A stretch of DNA of 64,000 nt from Porticoccus sp002341315 (GCF_047634355.1 NZ_JBLIAL010000009.1); one strand, 5' to 3'; shown: positions 43,587 through 52,816, counted from the stretch's first letter. Numbers and translations are program-made. The notes: generated from the letters alone by a model not told the origin.

Positions 43587-43889
43587 ATGAAACGCAAAAT
43601 TCTTTCTTGGCAGGCTACCTTGGCCGTGTCGGCGCTTATGCTGGCCTTTTCCGCTCAGGCACATGAGCCTCAAAAGCACATGAAGGAGGCCGAAAAACCG
43701 GATTGTGCGGCGATGAAAAATATGGATTCTTCCAAGATGGACAAGGATGATCCGGTCATGCAGGCCATGATGCAGAAATGCATGAATGAGATACATCAGG
43801 GCGAGTTCGAGCAGGACGACTCTCATGACGGTCATCCTGAAGATGATGAAAAAGGCGGCGCGAAGCGTCCGTCCAAGCATGAGCACTAA
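43587..43889 (+). CDS. small exported Met/His-rich putative copper-binding protein
   Basis: This 100-residue protein has a signal peptide (MKRKILSWQATLAVSALMLA, cleavage after AQA) and a mature part rich in Met, His and Asp: KNMDSSKMDKDDPVMQAMMQ, a Cys pair and a HDGHPEDDE...KHEH tail. Such composition suits Cu(I)/Cu(II) binding in the periplasm. I cannot assign a named family. A GAGGAGC ribosome site supports ATG 43587. It is the first gene after the cop operator. Confidence 0.78.
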   Translation: MKRKILSWQATLAVSALMLAFSAQAHEPQKHMKEAEKPDCAAMKNMDSSKMDKDDPVMQAMMQKCMNEIHQGEFEQDDSHDGHPEDDEKGGAKRPSKHEH

Positions 43890-43923
43890 TCCATTGCCGG
43901 AAGTTCTTCACTAAGGAGGAATT

Positions 43924-44484
43924 GTGGTACCCCCCAAGTATCTGTCCTGCATCAAATGCCTTGTCGTTGCATCAGGTATCGCTGTCGCAGCTGGCGTGGC
44001 GTTCATCTACTCAGGTCTCTACCCCATGGCGGCGGATGACCGCCATACCGCTTTGACCTATTGGGCGCTGGAAACGCTGCGAGAACGCTCCATCAACCGG
44101 GCCTCGGCCGGCATTGATGTGCCAGCGGACCTGGATATCCCCGAGCGCCTGCTGGCTGGCGGAGCCGACTACAATGATATGTGTGTCGGTTGCCACCTCA
44201 AGCCGGGCAAGACCGAGAGCGATTTCACCCTGGGCCTCTATCCGGTACCGCCGAATCTGGCACAACCACAGCGGGGCGAAGTGGACCTTGAGGCACGAGC
44301 CCAACGTCGGTTTTGGGTCATCAAACACGGTATTAAGGCATCGGGAATGCCGGCTTGGGGGTTGGAGCATGATGATGAGCGGATCTGGAATATGGTTGCT
44401 TTCTTGCGGCGACTTCCTAGCTTGTCACCTGAACAGTACCAAATTCTGACTGCCCGTGGGTCCACTAATTCAGATCACCATTGA
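43924..44484 (+). CDS. membrane-anchored monohaem cytochrome c in the copper operon
   Basis: This 186-residue protein has an N-terminal hydrophobic anchor (LVVASGIAVAAGVAFIYSGL), a single haem site CVGCH (about 80-84), and a Met ligand in KASGMPAWGLEHDD, followed by the closing helix ERIWNMVAFLRRLP. It is a class I cytochrome c facing the periplasm. It starts at a GTG with an AAGGAGGAA ribosome site, 34 bp after the Met/His-rich gene. Cytochromes like this recur in cop operons of marine gammaproteobacteria and may accept electrons from CopA or respiratory partners, which is inference. Confidence 0.87.
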   Translation: MVPPKYLSCIKCLVVASGIAVAAGVAFIYSGLYPMAADDRHTALTYWALETLRERSINRASAGIDVPADLDIPERLLAGGADYNDMCVGCHLKPGKTESDFTLGLYPVPPNLAQPQRGEVDLEARAQRRFWVIKHGIKASGMPAWGLEHDDERIWNMVAFLRRLPSLSPEQYQILTARGSTNSDHH

Positions 44485-44555
44485 CGTATAGGATTTTCGG
44501 ACAGCGCTGGGTGTCGGAGTCACGTGAATTATTCTAAAAGCTGAGAGGTTATGTG

Positions 44556-46331
44556 ATGGAAAAGCCGATAAAGCCGGGCCGTAGACGGTTTATCAAATCA
44601 GCTATCGGCACGGCGTCCGCTCTGGCTTTGGCGAGAATCGCCCCGAGTTGGGCTTATCCAACAGGTCGAAGCTATGGTGACGTCATCGCCGCCGACAATG
44701 CGGTCGATCTGCTTATTCGGCGGGAGAATCTGGATATAGGTGGGCGGATCGGTCGACCGATCACCATCAACGGTAGCATGCCTGGGCCGCTGATCAGGCT
44801 TAAAGAAGGGCAGAGAGCCAAGCTGAATGTCACCAATGGGATGATGGAGGACACTTCTATCCATTGGCATGGGATTATTCTGCCCGAGAATATGGACGGC
44901 GTGCCTGGCGTCAGTTTTCCCGGTATCAAGCCGGGATCGACATTTCATTACGAGTACGATGTTCAGCAGAGTGGGACCTACTGGTACCACAGTCACTCGG
45001 GATTGCAGGAACAGCTTGGGCACTTGGGACCTCTGGTGATTGATCCGGCAGATGGTGACATCGGCGCGGACCGGGAACACGTCATTCTTTTAAGCGATTG
45101 GACCTTTGAAGACCCCGGTGAGGTATTCCGCAATCTCACGGTAGCCGAGGGTTATTACAACTACCAACAGCGAACACTGAGTGACACTCTGGCCGATATT
45201 CGCCGCCAGGGGCTGGCAAAAACCTGGCAAGAACGGTCCATGTGGAACCAAATGCGCATGAGCGCCCGGGATATTCTGGATGTGACCGGATCTACCTATA
45301 CCTATTTGATCAATGGTCGCGACAACGCAACCAACTGGACGGCACTGTATAAACCCGGGGAAAAAATCCGCCTGAGAATTATCAATGGTTCTGCCATGTC
45401 ATTTTTTGATTTCCGCATTCCGGGTCTCGAGATGACGGTGGTCTCCGCAGACGGCCAACCAGTCAAGCCTGTTACGGTGGACGAATTCCGTATCGGGGTG
45501 GCAGAGATCTACGACGTCATTGTTACGCCGAAAAGTGATCGACCCTATACGCTGTTTGCGGAAAGCATGGATCGCAGTGGCTATGTGCGGGGGACGCTGG
45601 CGACAACATTGGGACAGGAAGCGGCAGTACCCGAGCTGCGGCCGGTGCCTGAAAGGGGTATGGCGGCCATGGGGATGACTCATGAAATGTCCCGTGACAC
45701 GGGTGATATGAATATGCCGTCCTCTGCTGCTGATGAGTCCGGTATGGCCGGGCACCAGGGACATGGTGGGAAGATGGGTAAAACTCAACAGCGGCCTTCA
45801 GCACCAGACCTCGGTATCGAGCATGCGTCGGGCGGGCATGGTCCCGCTGCAGCCATGATCGCCAGAAATCCGGTCAGCCGGCTGAATGAGCCGGGCGTTG
45901 GTCTCGAAGATGTCAGTCACCGTGTTCTGGTCTATGGCGATCTCATCGGCGCCCATCCCTGGCCGGACGAAAGAGAACCGGAGCGAGACATCGAACTCCA
46001 CCTGACCGGCAATATGGAAAAATATATGTGGTCCTTTGACGGTGTGAAATATACCGAAGTCGATGGACCGGTAGAATTTTTCCACGGCGAGCGTCTGCGT
46101 CTGATTATGGTGAACGATACCATGATGGATCACCCCATCCATTTGCATGGCATGTGGATGGAGCTGGAGAACGGTCAATATCCGCGCCCCAGGAAGCACA
46201 CCATCAGCCTTAAACCCAGTGAGGTGGTCTCATTGCAAATCAGTGCCGATGCTCTCGGCAGTTGGGCCTTCCACTGCCACCTTCTCTATCACATGAAGGC
46301 GGGGATGTTCCGCGTAGTCAAGGTCAGCTAA
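44556..46331 (+). CDS. copA: copper resistance multicopper oxidase CopA
   Basis: This protein of about 591 residues has a Tat signal (GRRRFIKSAIG), three cupredoxin domains and all copper ligands: HWHG (first type 3/2 pair), WYHSHSG, HPIHLHGMW and the type 1/3 block FHCHLLYHMKAGM. A Met/His-rich insert between domains 2 and 3 (about 365-430, with MGMTHEMSRD and MAGHQGHGGKMG) binds extra copper, as in Pseudomonas CopA and PcoA. It oxidises Cu(I) in the periplasm. ATG 44556 follows GTG 44553; either may serve as the start. Confidence 0.95.
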   Translation: MEKPIKPGRRRFIKSAIGTASALALARIAPSWAYPTGRSYGDVIAADNAVDLLIRRENLDIGGRIGRPITINGSMPGPLIRLKEGQRAKLNVTNGMMEDTSIHWHGIILPENMDGVPGVSFPGIKPGSTFHYEYDVQQSGTYWYHSHSGLQEQLGHLGPLVIDPADGDIGADREHVILLSDWTFEDPGEVFRNLTVAEGYYNYQQRTLSDTLADIRRQGLAKTWQERSMWNQMRMSARDILDVTGSTYTYLINGRDNATNWTALYKPGEKIRLRIINGSAMSFFDFRIPGLEMTVVSADGQPVKPVTVDEFRIGVAEIYDVIVTPKSDRPYTLFAESMDRSGYVRGTLATTLGQEAAVPELRPVPERGMAAMGMTHEMSRDTGDMNMPSSAADESGMAGHQGHGGKMGKTQQRPSAPDLGIEHASGGHGPAAAMIARNPVSRLNEPGVGLEDVSHRVLVYGDLIGAHPWPDEREPERDIELHLTGNMEKYMWSFDGVKYTEVDGPVEFFHGERLRLIMVNDTMMDHPIHLHGMWMELENGQYPRPRKHTISLKPSEVVSLQISADALGSWAFHCHLLYHMKAGMFRVVKVS

Positions 46332-46340
46332 GAGGGAGCC

Positions 46341-47090
46341 ATGAAAAAACTGAAAGTCGTTATGTTTCTAGCGCTGGCTGGCATAACTAACTGCTTGCTT
46401 GCAGGCCACGCTGAAGACGATTGGTCGGAACCGGTCAAACCCTATCGTACCGGTCAGATCCTGTTTGACCGATTGGAATTTACCCGCACGGACAACGATG
46501 CGGACTTGATAGTCTGGGATATGCTGGCCTGGTACGGCGGTGACAGGAATCGAATATATTTTAAGAGTGAAGGAAAAAACGAGCGAGGTGACGGCGAGCC
46601 TTCCGAGTTGGAAAGTGCGGAGATACTTGCCAGTCGTTTGATTGCACCTTTCTGGGAAATACAGGGAGGCGTTGGTACCCGGGGTTCAATGGCATCGGGT
46701 GCAGACAGGGAAAACTACCTGGTATTCAGTCTGTTTGGTACGGCTCCCTATCGATTCGAAATGGATAATTCCTTCACTGTTAACGAAGACGGTGACATCG
46801 CCGCGAGCATTGAGGCCGAGTACGACATACGCCTGTCACAGGTGTCGTACCTGCAGCCACGTCTGGAGGTGAATGCGGCATTGACGGACGCTGAATCCCA
46901 TGAACGCCCCAGCGGATTCAATGATGTTCGTGTGGGATTGCGCTATCGCTACGAACTATCCAGAGAGTTTGCCCCATACATTGGCGTCTATTGGAGCCGT
47001 TCTCTTGGCAACAAGGCCGACCTGATCCGCGATCAAGGGGGCGATGAGTCCGAAACCGGCATGGTTATCGGCGTTCGTATGTGGTTTTAG
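46341..47090 (+). CDS. copB: copper resistance outer-membrane protein CopB
   Basis: This 249-residue protein has a signal peptide (to about 22, AGHAEDD) and a CopB/PcoB beta-barrel core: ILFDRLEFTRTDNDADLIVW, WEIQGGVGTRG, VSYLQPRLEVNAALTDAESHERPSGF-like strands, VRVGLRYRYELSREFAPYIG and a terminal VRMWF, with a C-terminal aromatic as needed for barrel assembly. The usual long Met/His-rich N-terminal repeat region is absent, so this is a short CopB. The TAG stop is the first three bases of a MITE. It lies 9 bp after copA. Confidence 0.92.
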   Translation: MKKLKVVMFLALAGITNCLLAGHAEDDWSEPVKPYRTGQILFDRLEFTRTDNDADLIVWDMLAWYGGDRNRIYFKSEGKNERGDGEPSELESAEILASRLIAPFWEIQGGVGTRGSMASGADRENYLVFSLFGTAPYRFEMDNSFTVNEDGDIAASIEAEYDIRLSQVSYLQPRLEVNAALTDAESHERPSGFNDVRVGLRYRYELSREFAPYIGVYWSRSLGNKADLIRDQGGDESETGMVIGVRMWF

Positions 47091-47233
47091 CAGGCTGTTG
47101 AAAAACTACCTGCGTTTCCATCACTGCGTTAAAAATTGGCTCGAAATGCTCATTTACTAACTGTAAACTCCGCTTTTTCGCTAATTTTTGCCTTGTGCTG
47201 GCTACCTCGCGAACGTTTTTCAACAGCCTGCTA
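47088..47233. mobile_element. 146-bp MITE with 19-bp perfect terminal inverted repeats
   Basis: TAGCAGGCTGTTGAAAAAC at 47088-47106 is repeated exactly in inverse at 47215-47233. Both ends start with TA, consistent with a TA target duplication as used by Tc1/mariner/IS630-type transposases. The interior (A/T-rich, imperfect inverted symmetry) has no ORF, so it is a non-autonomous element. The left end supplies the copB stop codon. Confidence 0.9.
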
Positions 47234-47270
47234 GGCACATATATCGGGAAAATTTATAACCGGAGGGTTT

Positions 47271-48626
47271 ATGGCGAATCAGGAAGACAGAACAACGCAT
47301 TACCGGGAAGGCAGCTTGACGTTGGCCGGGACCGTAATGCTGGGAACCGGCGTCATGATCGGTGCGGGCATCTTTGCGCTTACCGGCCAAATGGCACAGA
47401 TGACCGGCGCTCTTTTCCCGTTGGCATTTCTGGCGGCCGCTGTGATCACCAGCTTTAGCGCCTACTCCTACATCAAGATTTCCAACGCCTATCCGTCAGC
47501 CGGCGGCATTGGCATGTACCTGCACAAGGCCTATGGGAACCGCCTACCGACGGCCTTCAATGCCTTGCTGATGTATTTTTCGATGGTCATCGCGCAGAGC
47601 TTTCTCGCCCGCACCTTCGGCTCTTACACCATGCAGCTGTTTGGCGGAGATGAGAGTGGTCGCATGGTGCCCATTCTTGGGGTGTCGCTCATCCTCGCCG
47701 CCTTCTTGATCAACCTGCTTGGCAACCGAATGATTCAGGGGGTGGCGTCCTTTATCGGTATTTTGAAAATCGCGGGTATTGTGATTTTCGGATTAGTGGG
47801 TGTTTGGGTTGCCGACTCCATATCGGTTGACTTCTCTAGCCCCGGAGAGGCCGGAACTATGGGCAACTTCCTGGGTGCAACCGCGCTCGGAATTCTGGCC
47901 TTCAAGGGCTTCACCACCATTACCAACAGTGGCTCCGAGGTAATAGACCCTAAGCGGAATGTAGGGCGCGCCATTGTTATTTCCATCGCGGCCTGCGTGG
48001 TGATCTACACCCTGGTCGGTTTTGCCGTCGCCAGTAATCTGTCGCTGGCTGAAATCATCGAAACGCAGGATTATTCTCTTGCCGCTGCCGCCCGCCCGGC
48101 ACTGGGGGAATACGCCGTCTGGTTCACCGTTGCGATTGCCATGATGGCAACGGCGGGTGGCATTCTGGCCAGTATTTTTGCGGTTTCGCGTATGCTGGCC
48201 ATGCTGACGGAAATGAAGTTGGTGCCTCATAGCCATTTCGGCATGCCAGGGAGCATTCAAAAGCACACGCTGGTTTATACCGTAGTGCTCGGGCTGGTTC
48301 TGACGGCGTTCTTTGATCTATCTCGAATTGCCGCGCTGGGTATTGTGTTCTACTTGATCATGGATATTGCCATTCACTGGGGCGTTCTTCGCTATCTGAG
48401 TGAGGATATCAAAGCACAGGCATGGGTACCCGTGACGGCCATTATGCTGGACCTTCTCGCCCTCGGTGGATTTGTCTGGGTCAAGTTGAATACCGACCCG
48501 TTTGTAATTGGCGTGGCGGTCGTCACCATGATCGTGATCGCCGTAGCGGAGCAGGTTTTCCTGAGAATGTCACCAGAATCCGCGCAGTCAGAAGATGAAG
48601 ACCCTCACACTCATCATCACCACTAA
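47271..48626 (+). CDS. APC superfamily amino acid/polyamine permease with His-rich tail
   Basis: This 451-residue membrane protein has about twelve helices and the APC signature in helix 1, GTGVMIGAGIFALTGQMA, with ILAFKGFTTITNSGSEVIDP for helix 6-7. The C-terminus ends in EDEDPHTHHHH, an unusual metal-binding-like tail. A GGAGGG ribosome site precedes ATG 47271, just past the MITE. The substrate is unknown. The His tail and position suggest a link to metal stress, but it may be a simple amino acid importer. Confidence 0.85.
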   Translation: MANQEDRTTHYREGSLTLAGTVMLGTGVMIGAGIFALTGQMAQMTGALFPLAFLAAAVITSFSAYSYIKISNAYPSAGGIGMYLHKAYGNRLPTAFNALLMYFSMVIAQSFLARTFGSYTMQLFGGDESGRMVPILGVSLILAAFLINLLGNRMIQGVASFIGILKIAGIVIFGLVGVWVADSISVDFSSPGEAGTMGNFLGATALGILAFKGFTTITNSGSEVIDPKRNVGRAIVISIAACVVIYTLVGFAVASNLSLAEIIETQDYSLAAAARPALGEYAVWFTVAIAMMATAGGILASIFAVSRMLAMLTEMKLVPHSHFGMPGSIQKHTLVYTVVLGLVLTAFFDLSRIAALGIVFYLIMDIAIHWGVLRYLSEDIKAQAWVPVTAIMLDLLALGGFVWVKLNTDPFVIGVAVVTMIVIAVAEQVFLRMSPESAQSEDEDPHTHHHH

Positions 48627-48739
48627 CCAGCATTAGGCTATTGCCACAATGAAAGATGATGATGGTTAGGATCCGATCAGCTCAGGGATTAAAGCTGGAT
48701 GATGGCGAAAGTATTTTAGCGATTTAGGAGAGATCGATC

Positions 48740-49198
48740 ATGCAAATTAAAACATTTTCCGACCTGATAGAGTGGACTCGAAGTTTACATTCGAGCATGG
48801 CGACATGCATGACGCACTGCGCTTCTCGGCACAGTGATGAGAGAGCGAAAATGTTGCTTGAGTACTTGGCGTCCCACGAAACCGAAATGGAGAAGATGGT
48901 TTCAGCCTTCGCGCGCGACGCCAATCCAAAGGCCGCTCGAACCTACGTCTATGATTACATTCCGCATCATCCTATTACGACACATTTGGTTTGCGATGAT
49001 CACTACGCCAAATTGGATTCAGGTGCGATTAGTACAGAAGTGTTCGATTTTCATGAGCAAATCATCAGCCTTTACCAGTCACTCGTTGGTAAAGCGGAAA
49101 TTCATGAAGCTGCGGAGCTTGTGCAGTCGTTGCTGGATATGGAGGAAAACGAAACCAAGCGGTTGGTCCGGCAGGTAGAACGAATGGACGACCTGTAG
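48740..49198 (+). CDS. helical-bundle (ferritin-like) conserved hypothetical protein
   Basis: This 152-residue, almost all-helical protein opens with IKTFSDLIEWTRSLHSSMAT and has HxxE/ExxH-like patterns (SHETEMEKMV, DFHEQIISLY, DMEENETKRL), suggesting a ferritin-like four-helix bundle. Similar proteins of this length occur in Pseudomonas and relatives and are sometimes vaguely labelled ATPase, although no nucleotide motif is present. The metal-binding residues are plausible but unproven. It follows the permease by 113 bp. Confidence 0.65.
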   Translation: MQIKTFSDLIEWTRSLHSSMATCMTHCASRHSDERAKMLLEYLASHETEMEKMVSAFARDANPKAARTYVYDYIPHHPITTHLVCDDHYAKLDSGAISTEVFDFHEQIISLYQSLVGKAEIHEAAELVQSLLDMEENETKRLVRQVERMDDL

Positions 49199-49290
49199 GC
49201 AAGGGGAATAGGGCCTTTACCTTTCGTGAAACCTGCCGGGATGGAGCGGCGTACTGTGTCGTGTCGCGGGTTGAGAGAGGCGCTTGCTGA

Positions 49291-50565
49291 TCAATTCTTA
49301 AGGAGCAAAGGCGCGAAACCGCCACCTGCGGTGCGGAAGTTGGTGGTCTGCCCCCGGTAAAGTCGGGTGGCGGCGAGCAATACCCCGCCGCGATAGGTAT
49401 ACAGCCGCACGTCGACTTTCAGGGTTTCCCGTTCGCCGTTGACGAGAACCGTGCGCTCTGAGGGTGGCACAAAGGCCTGGGCGATGTAGGCGCTCTCGAG
49501 AATCTGGGCGAAGGTTTTCTTGGTGAGCTTGCTGCCACGATACACCCCTTTACTGCCATGGCCCGCGACGGGTTTGAAGAACCACTGCCGCCGCTCCTGC
49601 CAAAGCGTGGAGGCATTTTCGGCGGTAACCCGTACCGTTTTCGGTATACTCTCCCGCAATAGATCGGCGTCGGTGGCGCTTAACCCCCAAGGTTCCAGGG
49701 AAGTCGGGTCCGACAGGACCGTCAGGTTGCGTTTGTCCGCCAAAAGCGCATGGGTATGAGGGTTGGGCGTAATGACAGCGCCCCCATCAAGCCACGCCTG
49801 CCGCAGGGCGTCATGCGCCGGAGCCACCAGGGCGAAATCCACCAGGCGGTTGTAAACCAGATCAATTGGCTTGCCGTCTCCATACAGCATCCCGGCTTCG
49901 TACTGAAGCGCTTCTGGGGAGAGAATCAGGGCGTCGATGCCGTTCCGTTGAAGCATATTCTGAGCCAGCCTGAACTCCGGATACAGGTACTGCTCCTCCG
50001 GCCGATCATCGATGATCGCTATGCTCTCAGGACGTCCGCTGTCGCGCTGGGCGCGCCATTCACTCTCGAACTGGGCGATCACCGCAGCATCGAAGTCTTC
50101 GGCCCAGGACGCACGCGTAGCGCCACCGCAGCATTGCAGCTGTGCTCGGGCCAGCACAGCATTGAGGAACGCGCCCCCGGCGTTGGTATTGACTTCGATA
50201 AGGCGGGGCCCTTCCTCGCCGAGGTGGAAGTCATAACCCATAAAAGCACCCACAGGTCCGGGATTGAGCTGTGCATTACGCGGGGCCCAGGACAGCACTC
50301 GTTGCTGATAGTCGGGGAGTGCGGCAGCGGTCTCCAGGGCCTGGACAATGTCCTGCATATGGTCCAAATCCTGACCGGGAACGAAGACGGCGGCATTGGA
50401 GAAGAATTGCTGCCAGGCCGTGCTGGACAGGATCTCCTTGGCATTTTCCCCCAGCTGGCTGACGAGGTTGTCAACGATTGCCGGTCGATCGAGAGTGACG
50501 CAGACGCAGTGCTGGTTGAGCCTTTCTGCTTCTGTCTGTCCTGGAGCGTTATTGATTGATTGCAA
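49291..50565 (-). CDS. ATP-grasp-like ligase of unknown substrate
   Basis: This 424-residue soluble protein has blocks that fit an ATP-grasp fold: GPRLIEVNTNAGGAFLNAVL (about 120-139), DLVYNRLVDFAL, NPHTHALLADKRNL, the nucleotide-binding WFFKPVAGHGSKGVYRG (about 335-351), and VDVRLYTYRGGVLLAATRLY with RTAGGGFAPL at the end. EVNTN and the VDVR acidic residues could bind metal-ATP. No named enzyme matches. Members of the fold join a carboxylate to an amine or thiol. It is divergent from the phospholipase D-like gene, 73 bp apart. Confidence 0.7.
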   Translation of the reverse strand: MQSINNAPGQTEAERLNQHCVCVTLDRPAIVDNLVSQLGENAKEILSSTAWQQFFSNAAVFVPGQDLDHMQDIVQALETAAALPDYQQRVLSWAPRNAQLNPGPVGAFMGYDFHLGEEGPRLIEVNTNAGGAFLNAVLARAQLQCCGGATRASWAEDFDAAVIAQFESEWRAQRDSGRPESIAIIDDRPEEQYLYPEFRLAQNMLQRNGIDALILSPEALQYEAGMLYGDGKPIDLVYNRLVDFALVAPAHDALRQAWLDGGAVITPNPHTHALLADKRNLTVLSDPTSLEPWGLSATDADLLRESIPKTVRVTAENASTLWQERRQWFFKPVAGHGSKGVYRGSKLTKKTFAQILESAYIAQAFVPPSERTVLVNGERETLKVDVRLYTYRGGVLLAATRLYRGQTTNFRTAGGGFAPLLLKN

Positions 50566-50638
50566 GAGCTCTCCTCTAATTTTGGTGGCATTGGTCTACG
50601 GTTAGTGCGCATGCCAGTCGGGGTTTGCTTGTGGCACA

Positions 50639-51811
50639 ATGAGGTTACCGTTACAGAGTCCCCGCATCAAATCAAATTCTATGGCTATACCTATGCTTAT
50701 GACAGCGGAGAGTAAGAATGAAAGTGGAATGCTCGCCGCCGAGTGCGCTGGTAACGATATTCGGATTTTTATCGAGGGTGACACCCTGTTTGACGCCATG
50801 CTTTCCGATTTTTCCTCTGCGCGACGGCGGGTCTGGCTGGAGTCCTATATTTTTGCCGACGATGCTATAGGGCGGGAATTTTTGAAGGTTCTCACTGATT
50901 GCAGCCGGCGTGGCCTGGATGTTCGGGTGAGGGTCGATGCATTGGGCTCCAAATTCGGCTTCTCCGGCGGATCGGCCCACTGCTTGAAAGCAGCGGGGGT
51001 CAAATTTGTATGGTGCCATCCCTGGCAGTGGCGAAAACCCTGGTTGTTTCATCGTCGCAATCATCGCAAGCTCGCCGTGGTCGACGATCAGATCGCGTAT
51101 TTGGGCGGGTTCAACATCACGGCACTCAACTCGCGACGAATATCCGGGGACGCCCGTTGGCGGGATACCCATTTCCGTCTCTCCGGCCCGCTCGTTGACG
51201 ATGCCCGCAGAGCCTTTGAATCCTTTGCAAGGGGAGATCTCAAGTGGCAGCGTGGTGGCAACCGAGACGGGATGGAGCTGCTCACCAATCACGGCCGAGC
51301 CTGTCGTTTCCGCCTGCGTTGCCATCTGAAAGATCGATTCAACGCTGCCCGCAAGCGGCTGTGGCTGACCACACCCTATTTTGTGCCGGATTCGGGAACC
51401 CAGCGTGACCTGTGCCGGGCGGCATCGAAGGGTGTCGATGTCAGAGTGCTGGTGCCGGGAAAGAGCGACGTCCCCTTCGTTCAATGGGCTGCGCGGGCGG
51501 CCTATTCCACGTTACTGGCGTCAGGCATTCGGATATTCGAGTACCAGCCCCGTGTATTGCATGCCAAGACCCTGATCGTGGACGACGATTGGAGTACGGT
51601 GGGAAGGGCCAACTTTGACTACCGAAGCCTGTTTATCAATTACGAACTCAATCTGGCGGCGGAGTGCCACGCTCTGAATGCCACCCTGGCGACCATCTTC
51701 GAGAGCGACCTGAATGAGTCGCTTGAGGTCCGGCAACGACCTTGCTCGCGGCGGCTGCCGAGTGCTAGAGTGGGCGATCTCATTGGCTGGAGTGAGAGGC
51801 AGTGGCCCTGA
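50639..51811 (+). CDS. cardiolipin synthase-like phospholipase D family protein
   Basis: This 390-residue protein has two HKD motifs: HRRNHRKLAVVDDQIAYLGG (about 139-158) and VLHAKTLIVDDDWSTVGRAN (about 303-322), the active site of PLD-type phosphatidyltransferases. YFVPDSGTQRDLCRAASKGV-like text and the spacing resemble ClsB, which lacks N-terminal membrane helices. The annotated start (ATG 50639) has a weak ribosome site. Internal ATGs at 50681 and 50729 are also possible; the last follows a GAAAGTGGA site. It probably remodels membrane lipid. Confidence 0.85.
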   Translation: MRLPLQSPRIKSNSMAIPMLMTAESKNESGMLAAECAGNDIRIFIEGDTLFDAMLSDFSSARRRVWLESYIFADDAIGREFLKVLTDCSRRGLDVRVRVDALGSKFGFSGGSAHCLKAAGVKFVWCHPWQWRKPWLFHRRNHRKLAVVDDQIAYLGGFNITALNSRRISGDARWRDTHFRLSGPLVDDARRAFESFARGDLKWQRGGNRDGMELLTNHGRACRFRLRCHLKDRFNAARKRLWLTTPYFVPDSGTQRDLCRAASKGVDVRVLVPGKSDVPFVQWAARAAYSTLLASGIRIFEYQPRVLHAKTLIVDDDWSTVGRANFDYRSLFINYELNLAAECHALNATLATIFESDLNESLEVRQRPCSRRLPSARVGDLIGWSERQWP

Positions 51812-51853
51812 TCCCGGCTCCAACCTGAACAGTAATGTCATAAGGAGTGTTTG

Positions 51854-52816
51854 GTGAAATCCCAATCCTGGCTCTGGTCTCTGATAGCGGTGTTGGTGCT
51901 CGCCGGCGGTTCTTATGGGGTTTTTGTTCTGTTTGGGGAAGAGCCCTTGCCGCAGGGAATCGTCTATGGCAATGGCCATATCGAGGGGCGGGAAGTGCGG
52001 ATCGCGGCCGAAGTGGCCGGTCGGGTCATCGAGCACCATCTCGCGGAAGGCAGCAAGGTTTCGGCTGGCGACACGGTAGCCGTGATCGACCCCGCCGATG
52101 CCAGAGACCGCCTGCGCTCGGCACAGGCCGAGCTGGCCTCGGCGCGGGAAGTCCGTGACGGCTTCGACAGCCAAATCACCACCTGGCGTCATCATCTCAA
52201 GAATGCCGAGAAACAACGGCAGCGGATCCGGGACTTGCGGTCCCGCAATCTGGCCAGCTCGAGTGATCTGGATCAGGCGGAAAATGCCGTCAGTGAGGCC
52301 CGGGGCCGACTTGAGTCTCTCCAGCGGCAGAAGGATGCCGCCGAAGAACAGGTGGCTGCAAGGGCGGCGCAGGTGGCACTGGCTGAATCGCAACTGGACA
52401 AAGCGGAGGTTGCCGCGCCGCTCTCCGGAACCATCCTGATCCGGGCGGTGGAGACGGGAGAGGTTGTCGATACCGGCCAGCCGCTGGCCACGATGGTGAA
52501 TCTGCAGCAGCTCGAACTCAAGGTCTATGTCCCCGGTGATATCCTCAACCGGATCAGCTTGGGGGATCCCGCCAGAATCCGCGTGGACGGTTTGCCCGGG
52601 GACTTTTCCGCCAAAGTCGGCAGGATTGACGATTTCGCCCAGTTCACCCCCCGCGATGTCCACATGCCCGACGAGAGAGTTCGGATGGTCTATGGCGTTA
52701 CCCTGGTGCTGGATAATCCGGCCGATGCTCTGAAACCGGGTATGCCGGCAGATGCCTGGATTCGCTGGGATCCGGACGCCGAGTGGCCAGCGACGCTCCC
52801 GGTCCCGAGCCGCTGA
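51854..52816 (+). CDS. HlyD-type membrane fusion protein (YbhG-like)
   Basis: This 320-residue protein has an N-terminal membrane anchor (SWLWSLIAVLVLAGG), a biotinyl-lipoyl half (GNGHIEGREVRIAAEVAGRV, AEVAAPLSGTILIRAVETGE), a long alpha-helical hairpin between them (about 95-190) and a beta-barrel end. It links the inner-membrane ABC exporter to an outer-membrane channel. I chose GTG 51854 because the AAGGAGTG ribosome site sits 5 bp upstream; the in-frame TTG at 51851 is too close. It is first in the ybhGFSR-like operon. Confidence 0.88.
   Translation: MKSQSWLWSLIAVLVLAGGSYGVFVLFGEEPLPQGIVYGNGHIEGREVRIAAEVAGRVIEHHLAEGSKVSAGDTVAVIDPADARDRLRSAQAELASAREVRDGFDSQITTWRHHLKNAEKQRQRIRDLRSRNLASSSDLDQAENAVSEARGRLESLQRQKDAAEEQVAARAAQVALAESQLDKAEVAAPLSGTILIRAVETGEVVDTGQPLATMVNLQQLELKVYVPGDILNRISLGDPARIRVDGLPGDFSAKVGRIDDFAQFTPRDVHMPDERVRMVYGVTLVLDNPADALKPGMPADAWIRWDPDAEWPATLPVPSR

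Noticed and set aside
43473..43886. 137-residue minus-strand reading opposite the Met/His-rich gene
   Set aside because: It is antisense to a gene with a signal peptide and a good ribosome site, and it covers the cop operator.
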